Positions 27,550-37,122 of a stretch of 64,000 nucleotides of DNA are shown piece by piece. The stretch's first letter is position 1; the number at the start of each line of letters is the position of its first letter. This DNA is from Lysobacteraceae bacterium PS02065 (GTDB lineage Bacteria > Pseudomonadota > Gammaproteobacteria > Xanthomonadales > Rhodanobacteraceae). Location: the NCBI GenBank assembly GCA_029959555.1, contig JASCPI010000016.1, positions 1-64,000 on the forward strand, read 5' to 3'. A program made the translations under genes and the position numbers. The notes beneath the pieces are model-generated. The model was given only the letters and a program-made list of their open reading frames with translations. It was not told where the DNA came from and did no database searches.

Positions 27550-28178
27550 CGCCGTCGCATGCGCTCGTCGTCGACGACCTCGCCTCGAGCCGCGACTGGC
27601 TCGCGCAGGCGCTCGGCCTCGCGTTCCCGGGCATCGCGATCGCGTTCGCGGGCAGCCTCGCGGAAGGCCTGCGTGCGGCAGCCGCACCCCTCGCGATCAT
27701 CGATCTCGGCCTGCCCGACGGCTCCGGCGTCACGCTGATCGAACGCCTGCACGCCTCCGGCACGACCTGCGTGGTCGCGACCGTGTTCGACGACGATGCG
27801 CACCTGTTCCCGGCTTTGCATGCCGGCGCGCAGGGCTACGTGCTCAAGGACCAGCCGACCGATGCGCTCGCCGGCATGCTGCGCGGCATCGCCGAGGGTC
27901 GCCCGCCGCTGTCGCCGTCGATCGCGCGGCGCCTGCTGCGCCATTTCCAGCCCGCGCCGGATGCGTCGGTGCCGGCCGTCGTGCTGACCGCGCGCGAGAC
28001 CGAGGTGCTGCGCCTCATCGCGAAGGGCTACACGGTGCCCGAGGTCGCCGAGGCGCTCGCGCTGTCGCGCCACACCGCCGCGGGTTACGTGAAGGACATC
28101 TACCGCAAGCTCGCGGTGACCTCGCGCGCCGAAGCCACGCTCGAGGCGACGCGGCGCGGGCTCGTGGCGCCGTCCTGA
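27546..28178 (+). CDS. LuxR/NarL-family response regulator
   Basis: A 210-residue regulator, with phospho-acceptor Asp53 (AIIDLGLPDGSG), the TVFDDD and VLKDQ receiver motifs and a C-terminal LuxR HTH (LTARETEVLRLIAKGYT ... SRHTAAGYVKDIYRKL). The start codon is a TTG that overlaps the preceding histidine-kinase stop as TTGA; no other start fits the conserved N-terminal VVDD strand. Third gene of the kinase-kinase-regulator operon. Target genes unknown. Confidence 0.9.
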   Translation: MTPSHALVVDDLASSRDWLAQALGLAFPGIAIAFAGSLAEGLRAAAAPLAIIDLGLPDGSGVTLIERLHASGTTCVVATVFDDDAHLFPALHAGAQGYVLKDQPTDALAGMLRGIAEGRPPLSPSIARRLLRHFQPAPDASVPAVVLTARETEVLRLIAKGYTVPEVAEALALSRHTAAGYVKDIYRKLAVTSRAEATLEATRRGLVAPS

Positions 28179-28242
28179 CGACGAACGACCTTCCATGGTC
28201 GGTCGCGGCGGGGCGAGCGCCGCGCGTCCTGTCGTGGTGTCG

Positions 28243-29091
28243 TCAAACGGTGCGTGCGCGACGCCAGCCTGCCGCGGCGAGCAGGGCGGCGAGCGCCGCG
28301 AGTGCGAACGGATGGCCGACCGGCAACTCGACCGCCGGCGCGCCCGCGCCGCCCCCGGGCTGGCCGACCGGTGCCGAGCCGAAGCCGTCGACGTAGACGT
28401 AACCGCCGTGGCCGCCGAGCGAGCAGTCCGCCGCGATCACGGTCAGCTCGATCGGCTGGCCGATCGCCGACAACGGCAGCACCGCGTCGACGTCCTGGAA
28501 CGGCAGGTACTTCCAGTTGCCGGTGCCTTGCAGGAAGTCCACGCCGGGCTGGCCCGAATACGCGAACTGCTCGAACAGCACCGTGTTGTCGGCGAGATTG
28601 CGCACCGACACGTAGAAATACGGCTGCTCGTGCGGCGCGTGATTCGGGTCATCCATGACGGGCGCGAACGCGAAGCGCAGGTGCGGCAGGCCGTCGACGG
28701 GATCGATGTCGGCCGCGGTCAGCGTGTCGACCTGGGTCAGCCGCGTCACGAGTGCGCCGCCGCCTTCGTCGTTGAGGCGTGCCGTGAAACTGCCTGCACG
28801 CGGCAGCGCGATCGTCGGTGCACGCGGGTCGGCGACCTGACCGACGATGTCGGCGGGCCCCGCGGCGCCCGGGTTGATCGTCACGCTCGCCCCCGTGAAC
28901 GGCGGGCTGCCGGCGAGACCGGGATTGGTGCCGCCCTCGAGCGTCCAGCCGGCGAAGCTGTTCTGCTCGAAGCCGCCGTTCTGGAACACGGCGAGCGCGG
29001 GCGTGGAGACGGCCGCGACGGCGAGGGCGACCGCGGCACGCAGTGCGAGGGCATCGCGCCCGCGAAGGCGCGCGGAGGTGGACATGGACAT
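28243..29091 (-). CDS. secreted surface protein with putative C-terminal sorting signal
   Basis: A 282-residue exported protein: signal peptide (ALRAAVALAVAAVSTPALA) followed by a beta-rich region starting NGGFEQNSFAGWT, a pattern common in carbohydrate-binding-like modules of exported proteins. The last 30 residues comprise a short PVGHP motif, a hydrophobic span (FALAALAALLAAAG) and a basic end (WRRAR). This tripartite tail looks like an IPTL/PEP-CTERM-style sorting signal with an unusual motif. ATG 29091 has AGGGG about 10 nt upstream; upstream ATGs have none. Function not recognised. Confidence 0.75.
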   Translation of the reverse strand: MSMSTSARLRGRDALALRAAVALAVAAVSTPALAVFQNGGFEQNSFAGWTLEGGTNPGLAGSPPFTGASVTINPGAAGPADIVGQVADPRAPTIALPRAGSFTARLNDEGGGALVTRLTQVDTLTAADIDPVDGLPHLRFAFAPVMDDPNHAPHEQPYFYVSVRNLADNTVLFEQFAYSGQPGVDFLQGTGNWKYLPFQDVDAVLPLSAIGQPIELTVIAADCSLGGHGGYVYVDGFGSAPVGQPGGGAGAPAVELPVGHPFALAALAALLAAAGWRRARTV

Positions 29092-29195
29092 CGGTGGATT
29101 TCCCCTGGGGTGCATCGGCACGCGGACCGGTGCGCACCGTGGACCGCGATGCTAGGCAGCGGCCCGCGCAGCCGGTACCCCGCGAACAGGGGGGG

Positions 29196-30095
29196 TCAGC
29201 GCGACCGCGCGTAGGGATTCGGTTCGTCCGGATCGGGGCGGATCGAATAGCGCTTGTAATGCCACTGGTACTGCAGCGGTGCGCGTTCGACGCAGGCTTC
29301 GACGCCGCGGTTGAGGGCCGTGCAGGCCACGCGCAGGTCGGCGTCGGCGATGCCGTCGGGTGCCGGCAGCACGTGGATGCGGAAACCCTCGCCGTCGGGC
29401 AGGCGCTCCGCGAACGCGAACACGACCGTCGCGCCCGTGCGTTCGGCGAGACGGGGCACCAGCACCATGGTCAGCGCCTCGACGCCGAAGAACGGCGCGA
29501 ACTGGCCCTCGCCCTGCTTGGGCTGCTGGTCCGGCAGGATGCCGACCACGCCACCCGCGTTGAGGCGCCGATACAGCGTGCGTACACCGCTGCCCTCGGC
29601 GCGCACCTGCTCGACCTCGAGCGCGCCGCGCGCCTTGACCAGGAACGGCTCCAGGTGCGGATTGCGCGGCGGCCGGTACACGATCGCGAGCGGCGTGCGC
29701 GCGGCCAGCCAGTAGTTGAGCAGCTCCCAGCACCCGAGGTGCGGCGCGGCGACGATCACGCCCTTGCCGGCCGCGATCGCCGCATCGAAGACCTCGGCGC
29801 CACGCACCTCACGTACGAGCGCGAGCGCGTCGCCGGGCCGGCCCGACCACACCTTGGCGACCTCGAGGGCCGACTTGCCGGTCTCGGCGAGCACGTCGCG
29901 TGAGCGGATCTGTCCTGATTCCACGCCATGACGCGTTTGGAGCAGATGGAGGTTGGCTTCGGTGACGCGGCGCTCGCGGCCATTGGCCCGCCAGTACGCC
30001 CTGCCGACCAGGGCGCCGAGCGCATGCAGCGTGCGCAGGGGCAGGCGGCCGGCCAGCGAGAGCAGGGCGTGGAGCAGGCGGAAACGCAGGATCAT
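29196..30095 (-). CDS. lpxL: lipid A biosynthesis acyltransferase (LpxL/HtrB family)
   Basis: A 299-residue inner-membrane enzyme that transfers a secondary fatty acyl chain from acyl-ACP to Kdo-lipid A. Family features: an N-terminal hydrophobic helix, the HxxxxE active site (HLGCWE, about residue 118), the YRPPRNPHLEPF block, GILPDQQPKQGEG and a final QYQWHYKRY segment. The presence of LpxL rather than LpxM features cannot be settled from sequence alone. It is divergent from dtd. Confidence 0.92.
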   Translation of the reverse strand: MILRFRLLHALLSLAGRLPLRTLHALGALVGRAYWRANGRERRVTEANLHLLQTRHGVESGQIRSRDVLAETGKSALEVAKVWSGRPGDALALVREVRGAEVFDAAIAAGKGVIVAAPHLGCWELLNYWLAARTPLAIVYRPPRNPHLEPFLVKARGALEVEQVRAEGSGVRTLYRRLNAGGVVGILPDQQPKQGEGQFAPFFGVEALTMVLVPRLAERTGATVVFAFAERLPDGEGFRIHVLPAPDGIADADLRVACTALNRGVEACVERAPLQYQWHYKRYSIRPDPDEPNPYARSR

Positions 30096-30201
30096 GCAGA
30101 GGAGGCGGACGTGCGGACGACCCCCATCTTAGCGGCATCGTGCCCGTTGACCGCCCCTGCGGGCCGCAGCGAGCATGGCGGTTTGCCGCTGGAGGACGCC
30201 C

Positions 30202-30648
30202 GTGATCGCACTGCTGCAGAGGGTCGAGAGTGCCCGCGTGGACGTCGACGGCGAGACCGTGGGTGCGATCGGCGCGGGACTGCTCGCGTTCGTGGCGGTG
30301 GAACGGGGCGACGGCGAAGCCCAGGCGGCGCGGCTCGTCGAGCGCCTGCTCGGCTATCGGGTATTCGGCGACGACGAGGGCCGCATGAACCGCTCGCTGC
30401 GCGACACCGGCGGCGGCTTGCTGCTGGTCTCTCAGTTCACGCTCGCGGCCGACACCTCGAGCGGCACCCGGCCGGGCTTCTCGGGCGCGGCGAGCCCGGA
30501 GGAGGGCGAACGCTGGTTCGCGCGCACGGTCGAGCTCGCGCGCCAGGCGCATCCGCGGGTGGAAACCGGGCGCTTCCGTACCCACATGAAGGTCAGCCTC
30601 GTCAACGACGGGCCGGTCACGTTCCACCTGCGCGTCGCGCCCGCCTGA
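30202..30648 (+). CDS. dtd: D-aminoacyl-tRNA deacylase
   Basis: A 148-residue homodimeric enzyme that hydrolyses D-amino acids from tRNA. N-terminal [15 protein letters not shown], the SQFTLAAD motif and the C-terminal NDGPVTFHL (Gly-cisPro chirality motif) are diagnostic. The GTG at 30202 has a GGAGG seven bases upstream, and gives the family length; the ATG-started longer frame at 30175 lacks support. Confidence 0.96.
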   Translation: MIALLQRVESARVDVDGETVGAIGAGLLAFVAVERGDGEAQAARLVERLLGYRVFGDDEGRMNRSLRDTGGGLLLVSQFTLAADTSSGTRPGFSGAASPEEGERWFARTVELARQAHPRVETGRFRTHMKVSLVNDGPVTFHLRVAPA

Positions 30649-30715
30649 ACGGTCCGCGCCCCACGCCTCGCCGCGACAGCGGCTGAAAACGTTTGAATCC
30701 TTTCAAATCAACGGT

Positions 30716-30745
30716 TTGGGATGCCCTTGACGCGGCTCCTATACT
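30716..30745 (+). promoter_or_regulatory. candidate sigma-70 promoter of rpoD
   Basis: TATACT at 30740-30745 matches the -10 consensus in five of six bases, with TTGGGA at 30716-30721 as a weak -35 at an 18-bp spacing. A better -35 look-alike TTGACG (30727-30732) is only 7 bp from the -10 and could belong to an overlapping promoter. The start codon of rpoD is 36 nt downstream. Confidence 0.45.
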
Positions 30746-30780
30746 TCCGAGTCTTTGCTTAAGGTAACAGCGGAATCTTC

Positions 30781-32628
<1,848 letters not shown>

Positions 32629-32646
32629 CGCACGAGCCACCACGCG

Positions 32647-34260
32647 ATGGATCGCGAACGACACACGAGGGCGGCCACCACGGCCGCCCTTTTTTCTGCC
32701 GTCGTGATGCTCGCGCTGTGCGCCGGCACGTGGAGCGGCGGCTTCCTCGGTGACGACGTCAGCCTCGTCCACCACGCGCATCGCGTGATCGGCGAGCAGC
32801 GTACGCTGGCCTACCTGTTCGGCGCGTTCACGCAGGCGGAAGGCCTGCAGAACGGCTTCTACCGGCCCACGGGCCTCGCCAGCTGGATCGTGAGCGCACT
32901 GCACGCGGGCTACGAACCGGCTGGATGGCGCGTCGGCAACGCGCTTCTGCATCTGCTCAACGGATGGCTCGTGCTGCGCCTCGTGCGCCGCATCGTCGGT
33001 GTGGATCGCACGCCACCCGTCGCGTGGTTCGCCGCGGCTGCGTTCTGGCTCTACCCGCTCGCGCCCGAGGCCAGCGTCTGGATCGCCGCGCGCTTCGACC
33101 AGCTCGCGCTCGCGGGCATGCTCGTCGCGTGCGAGCGCCATCTCGCACGACATCGCGTCTTCGACGGAGCGCATCTCGCCAGCCTGCTCGCGCTCACGTT
33201 CGCACTGACGTCGAAGGAACCCGCGATCCTCACGCCGGGCCTCATGCTCGTCGTCTCGCTCGTCGCGATGCCTGCACCCGCGATGCCAGGATGGCGCCCA
33301 TGGATCGGTCCCGTCCTGCGCGAGGTGCGCGACGTGCTGCCTGCGCTCGCGATGCTCGTCGCCTACTTCGTGCTGCGCCGACACCTGTTCGGCCACGCGG
33401 TGCAGGTCTACGAGGTGCACGCGCCGCTGCAGGTGTTCGACTTCGGCATCGTCACGCAGCGTCTCGCCGGCTTCGCGCCCGTACTCGTGCAGCCATTCGG
33501 GACCTGGGCCGGCGTGCTCGTCGCGACCGTCCTCGGTGTGCTCGCGACAGGTGCCATGGTCGCGCGGCAGGCCGGGTGTTTCGTGCGCGCTTGGCTGCTG
33601 CCGCTCGCAGCCGCGGTCGGTTCTGCTGCCGCGATCGTGGTGCACTTCACCGGCGTCGAGACCACCGGCTTCGGCGCACGGCTGTTCTACGTGACCGGCG
33701 CCTGGCTCGCGATCGCGCTGTTCCTGCCGTTCGCCTACGCCACACGCCACCGTGCGCTGCATGCCTGCGCAACGATCCTGCTGCCCGTGTTCGCGATCCA
33801 CCTCGCCGTCGCGACGCAACCCTGGCGCGAGGCTGGCCTCGCGATGCGCGACCTGCTGCCCAGGCTCGTCGCGAAGGCCGGCACGCTGCATGCGCGCGGC
33901 GAGTTCGGTCTCGTGCTCGCCGCCGATACGCTGCACACGGCCACGTTCGCGCGCAACGCCCAGGGCGGCATGGGGCAGGGCGGTGTCGTGCCCGTCCATC
34001 CGCACGCGGGCAGCATCATGGTCACCACGCCGTTCGAGCCCGTCGTCGTCGAGCACTTCGAGCGTCTCGGCGGCATCACGCTCGCTGGCGAACGCACGCT
34101 GCGCACCTACTGCGTCGACGCGCTGCCGTGGAACGGCGAGGTCAGGCTCGTGCCGATCACGCTGTCGACGCCGCTCGACCAGCCGGCCGCGTGGTGGCGC
34201 GAGTGGACGGCCGCCGTCACCGCATCAGCCTGCGCCGACGACTTCCCGGACCTGCGCTGA
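32647..34260 (+). CDS. polytopic membrane protein, GT-C glycosyltransferase-like
   Basis: Up to 537 residues with about 9-11 hydrophobic segments and a soluble C-terminal 150 residues. The first loop FLGDDVSLV carries the acidic DD pair seen in GT-C glycosyltransferases, and FYRPTGL resembles the xYRPx motif of the TMTC/DUF-type members of that group. The role is likely sugar transfer to an envelope acceptor. ATG 32647 is uncertain: its first codons overlap the rpoD terminator, and a start at ATG 32707 would remove most of the first membrane span. The complete first helix argues for 32647. No ribosome-binding site is evident at either. Confidence 0.75.
   Translation: MDRERHTRAATTAALFSAVVMLALCAGTWSGGFLGDDVSLVHHAHRVIGEQRTLAYLFGAFTQAEGLQNGFYRPTGLASWIVSALHAGYEPAGWRVGNALLHLLNGWLVLRLVRRIVGVDRTPPVAWFAAAAFWLYPLAPEASVWIAARFDQLALAGMLVACERHLARHRVFDGAHLASLLALTFALTSKEPAILTPGLMLVVSLVAMPAPAMPGWRPWIGPVLREVRDVLPALAMLVAYFVLRRHLFGHAVQVYEVHAPLQVFDFGIVTQRLAGFAPVLVQPFGTWAGVLVATVLGVLATGAMVARQAGCFVRAWLLPLAAAVGSAAAIVVHFTGVETTGFGARLFYVTGAWLAIALFLPFAYATRHRALHACATILLPVFAIHLAVATQPWREAGLAMRDLLPRLVAKAGTLHARGEFGLVLAADTLHTATFARNAQGGMGQGGVVPVHPHAGSIMVTTPFEPVVVEHFERLGGITLAGERTLRTYCVDALPWNGEVRLVPITLSTPLDQPAAWWREWTAAVTASACADDFPDLR
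32668..32695 (+). terminator. intrinsic terminator of rpoD
   Basis: AGGGCGGCC and GGCCGCCCT form a 9-bp perfect stem with a 5-nt loop (ACCAC), directly followed by six T residues (the first of which is in the stem). It is the only hairpin in this window with a clear T-tract. It begins 40 nt after the rpoD stop and lies inside the first 17 codons of the next annotated reading frame. Confidence 0.92.
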
Positions 34261-34274
34261 GCGCGCCGAGCGCG

Positions 34275-34547
34275 TCACAAGTGGATGCGGCTGCGCAACC
34301 ACGCGTGCGCGCCCTTGGCCTCGTTGAAGACCGACCAGTCCGCATTCGGCACGATCTGCATGATCGCCAGCGCGTCGCGCGACTGCAGGCGCGCGCTGAG
34401 CGCCTCGCACAGTTGCGCCGCCGAACCCTTGTACTCGACCAGCCACGTCGACTTCAGGATCGGGATGCCGAGCGGCGCGAGCGCGGCCTTGATGCGCGCA
34501 TCGTCCCGCTCGGCGTGTGCATCGTATGCCACGAAGTACATCGCCAT
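34275..34547 (-). CDS. small Cas2/SinR-like ferredoxin-fold protein
   Basis: A 90-residue protein. The N-terminal strand YFVAYDAH ending in Asp, a helix DDARIKAALAPLG, the second strand ILKSTWLVEY, the helix SAAQLCEALSARL and the strand ALAIMQIV resemble Cas2/VapD-type ferredoxin folds, also called SinR-like proteins. A strong AAGGAGG lies about 9 nt before ATG 34547, so translation is well supported; the upstream in-frame start at 34586 is unlikely. There is no cas1, other cas gene or repeat array in the window, so a CRISPR role is improbable; it may be a nuclease or toxin-like protein. Confidence 0.75.
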   Translation of the reverse strand: MAMYFVAYDAHAERDDARIKAALAPLGIPILKSTWLVEYKGSAAQLCEALSARLQSRDALAIMQIVPNADWSVFNEAKGAHAWLRSRIHL

Positions 34548-34710
34548 GTCCGCAGCCCTCCTTGTCCACGAAGTAGGCAACGGCAATGCGAAACGGGCGC
34601 TGAGCGCCGATATGACGATGACGGCGCCGACGGTGTGATGGCGGACGATCGTGGGGAAGCTTGCTCCCGTCCGAGAAAGCGAGCCTCCGTCCCGGGCCTC
34701 GCAGGAGCCG
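34548..34710. other. intergenic gap, no gene seen
   Basis: Short gap between two minus-strand genes that holds the promoter side of the Cas2-like gene. I see no RNA gene or repeat. Confidence 0.5.
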
Positions 34711-35022
34711 CTACTCGACAGGACGTGCGAGATCGGTGAGGTAGGCCCCCGTCACGATCCGGAAATCGACCAGGTCGCCTGCTGCCGCAGCACTCTGCAG
34801 CACGCACAGCGCCCTGCCGACGACCGCGGCCTGCTGGACGCCGGGCAGGGCGGGCGCGCCCAGTCCGTACCAGGCGAAGCCGGCCGGTGACGGTGATGTG
34901 CGCGTGGCGACGAGCGCAGGATGCACCCCGGCGAGGATGGAGCGCGGATCAGGGCCGAGCTCGTCGACTTCGAATGACGCAAGGGCACTCGTGGAAGGCG
35001 TCCCGTAGATTCTGGGGCTCAT
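34711..35022 (-). CDS. unrecognised small protein
   Basis: A 103-residue reading frame starting MSPRIYGTP and ending DLARPVE. Composition is normal for a soluble protein (hydrophobic beta-like VDFRIVTGAYLTDL near the end, Asp/Glu in the first third), which is unlike the Arg/Ala/Ser-rich shadow frames of this region. No ribosome-binding site is clear at ATG 35022. I recognise no family. It lies in a run of orphan minus-strand genes ahead of a tRNA. Confidence 0.5.
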   Translation of the reverse strand: MSPRIYGTPSTSALASFEVDELGPDPRSILAGVHPALVATRTSPSPAGFAWYGLGAPALPGVQQAAVVGRALCVLQSAAAAGDLVDFRIVTGAYLTDLARPVE

Positions 35023-35211
35023 GGCCGAGGGATGCCTTGGGAGGTCGCGCATCGTAGGGCGCCGTGAGCGTCGCGTCCACGCGTGGCAGCAGACCTGCGG
35101 AAGAAGGGCACCCATGGTTTCCGAGGCTGCTCCGGAAGCGGTCGTCGCGTGGAACACCGCCGTCGGTGTCGCCGAGTCCCTTGGCGGTCGTTCCACGGGG
35201 CGCGTGCGGCG

Positions 35212-35529
35212 TCAGAGGATCATCTTGCGCAAGGCGCCGCTCAGCTGGCGCACCAGCGACAGCGCCTCCTCGTTGTTCTCGTCCGGCATGTCCGGAACCC
35301 CGAGCGCACCGCGCGCGACATTCCAGGCGCACTGGAACGACGCGTGCAGTCGCGCCTTGTCCGGATGCGCGTCGTAGAGGGCCACCATCGCGGCCATCAG
35401 CACGACTTTCGTCTGCTGGCTGGTCAGCGTCGCATCCTGCTGCGTCGCGATCACCGAATCGACGATGTCGATCCTCGCGGCGAGTTGATCGGATCGCACA
35501 TGCAACGATCGGTCTTCGGGCGATGCCAA
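35212..35529 (-). CDS. unrecognised helical protein
   Basis: A 105-residue, mostly helical protein (DAHPDKARLHASFQCAWN, EEALSLVRQLSGALRKM) beginning with a TTG at 35529. AAGGAGAG lies about six bases upstream of the TTG, a strong ribosome-binding site that decides this start; the frame is open to 35592 without one. No conserved family recognised. It is separated from the neighbouring orphan genes by about 110-190 nt. Confidence 0.6.
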   Translation of the reverse strand: MASPEDRSLHVRSDQLAARIDIVDSVIATQQDATLTSQQTKVVLMAAMVALYDAHPDKARLHASFQCAWNVARGALGVPDMPDENNEEALSLVRQLSGALRKMIL

Positions 35530-35637
35530 GGTGCTCTCCTTGCGAGTGGGACGGAGCGGTTCACGTGCCAGCAGCGGTGTCGTACCCGGCACGTGGCACT
35601 TCCGCCATCGGCACGACCATCGTCGTGTGATGCGGAT

Positions 35638-35949
35638 CTACCGAACCGGATTGCGACGCAGTTCCGCGAGCGCGACGAGATGGGGTCTCAAGGCCTCGAG
35701 ATGGTGACCGAAGGTCTGTACCGCGGCGTCGAATGCGCCGATCGCGCCACCTCTTTCGATGAAGCTGGCGATCAGTTCGTCGAGCGCGCGTCCCTGCTTC
35801 ACGATCTCCACGGCGAAGCCCATGCGGGCCGCGATCGCCGCGTCGCGGCTCGTCACCACGTTGCGTGCCCACGTCCTGTGGGCCGCGGTCACGGGGCGGT
35901 GCACGCTGTTGCGGGATTCCGGAGACCGACCCGTCGTCGTGCGCTTCAT
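35638..35949 (-). CDS. unrecognised protein, coupled to upstream gene
   Basis: A 103-residue protein with a basic N-terminal 45 residues (MKRTTTGRSPESR...) and a helical C-terminus with heptad-like hydrophobics (LDELIASFIERGGAIGAFDAAVQTFGHHLEAL). ATG 35949 overlaps the stop of the upstream gene as ATGA, so the two are translated in series. An upstream in-frame start at 36015 would overlap that gene far more. No known family. Confidence 0.55.
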   Translation of the reverse strand: MKRTTTGRSPESRNSVHRPVTAAHRTWARNVVTSRDAAIAARMGFAVEIVKQGRALDELIASFIERGGAIGAFDAAVQTFGHHLEALRPHLVALAELRRNPVR

Positions 35950-36242
35950 GCCGGTGAGGACGCTGCCCACGACGGTGATGCCAGCGCCTCCATGACGAGA
36001 GCGTGGTACGGCCATCCGCGGAAGAAGTGGTCCGCATCCGAGGATGCCGTGAAGCTGACGCTCACGCGATCGCTGAGCGTGGACTCCGCCGGGTCGATCG
36101 CTGCATGGTGGCGGCCGACCGAGACCCTGAAGCCCGCTGCTCCCTCGCGCTCGATCGTGACGGAAAGGCAGCCTCCGTCTTCGGCGACCTCGTCGCCTCG
36201 GACGTGGACCGCATCGGTCAGCACGACCCGGGGCTCCGACAT
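35946..36242 (-). CDS. unrecognised protein
   Basis: A 98-residue protein, acidic, beginning MSEPRVVLTDAV, with the segments CLSVTIEREGAAGFRVSVGRHH and RVSVSFTASSDADHFFRGW that look like alternating beta strands. Codon and amino-acid use fit a real gene. ATGA overlap with the downstream gene at 35949 and a 25-nt overlap with a possible tiny gene upstream (36218-36337). Function unknown. Confidence 0.55.
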   Translation of the reverse strand: MSEPRVVLTDAVHVRGDEVAEDGGCLSVTIEREGAAGFRVSVGRHHAAIDPAESTLSDRVSVSFTASSDADHFFRGWPYHALVMEALASPSWAASSPA

Positions 36243-36337
36243 GCGACCCGGACGACGAAGCCGCCCGGTCGCGCGCTCGGGACGCGCAGGCGCATCGCCG
36301 GCGCCAGGCCGGGGACGTCGACGAATGACATGGTCAT
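36218..36337 (-). CDS. possible tiny gene at head of an orphan operon
   Basis: A 39-residue frame starting MTMSFVDVPG and ending ACRSPGSC that overlaps the start of the next minus-strand gene by 25 nt. Support is only the overlap pattern and the non-random start; there is no ribosome-binding site and no homology I can recall. Confidence 0.3.
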   Translation of the reverse strand: MTMSFVDVPGLAPAMRLRVPSARPGGFVVRVACRSPGSC

Positions 36338-36774
36338 GGTCCGGTAGGCCGGTGGAACCCGGCATGGTGCAGCTCGGCTACCCGTGGACGCGCTGGCCAT
36401 TGCGGCCCAGGACGGAGGCGATCCCCGACTGGGGGAGCGTCGCCGTGACGTGCGCGGTAGAAGAGGAACCAACCTACGCCGGGGGCGTGGAGCCGTCAAC
36501 GGAAAGGTTCCGCGGCGTCGCGGTATCGAGTCCCGATGGCATGCGTCGTCGTTCGATGCAGGCCCGGCCTGCAGCGCCGGATGGATTCGCGTCGTCGCAT
36601 ACGGCCGTGGCTACTGCATGCGTGGGCGACGTGCCTACGTCGCGCGTGCCCCCTCGGGAGCGGGACGGTACACTGCGCGCCGCAGGCCGGCCAACGCGGG
36701 CGGCGGTCGCAGACAGGGCGCGATTGCACCGCAATTGCGCCGACGCCCCTCGCATCAGCCCGCAAACCCGCTAC
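36338..36774. other. 437-nt gap upstream of the tRNA, no gene seen
   Basis: All six frames here give only Arg/Ala/Ser-rich shadows without ribosome-binding sites. It must contain the promoter of the tRNA (plus strand) and of the orphan operon (minus strand). No repeat was noticed. Confidence 0.45.
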
Positions 36775-36847
<73 letters not shown>

Positions 36848-37122
36848 TGATCGACCATTCGAAATCGAAGCTGTTGTGCGGGAAAGCATAGGTTGGCCGC
36901 GCACTCTCCTCCCGAAAGGCTCGTCGGCGTGACTTGCGTGATCGCAAATTTCTGATCGCGATGATCTTTCTACTCTTGTACTGAGCTGCGAGGGTCGAAG
37001 GAGTCGGGCGACCAGCGTCAAGGACTTTAGCGTGCGCGTGCGAATTCAGTCGTGTTGACCGGCCAACGGAAAGCATAGTTTGGCCGCATATCTCCCGATC
37101 ACAGTCCTTCGGAGTAATTTCC
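36848..37122. repeat. AT-richer leader with a duplicated 20-bp element
   Basis: The 275-nt stretch between tRNA-Ile2 and the H-NS-like gene is clearly less GC-rich than its surroundings. It contains two copies of GGAAAGCATAG(G/T)TTGGCCGC at 36881-36900 and 37068-37087 (19 of 20 identical, same strand, 187 bp apart), both followed a few bases later by CTCCCGA (exact in each). The second copy is also bracketed by GGCCAA/TTGGCC (37061-37066, 37080-37085), a possible hairpin. TGATCGC is repeated at 36939 and 36953. Confidence 0.7.

Noticed and set aside
29928..30686. 252-codon frame over dtd with a nearby GAGGAGG
   Set aside because: The purine-rich string is likely chance; dtd in the other frame has its own GGAGG and full family motifs.
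34275..34547. CRISPR-Cas locus
   Set aside because: Only one Cas2-like small protein; no repeats with regular spacers and no other cas genes.
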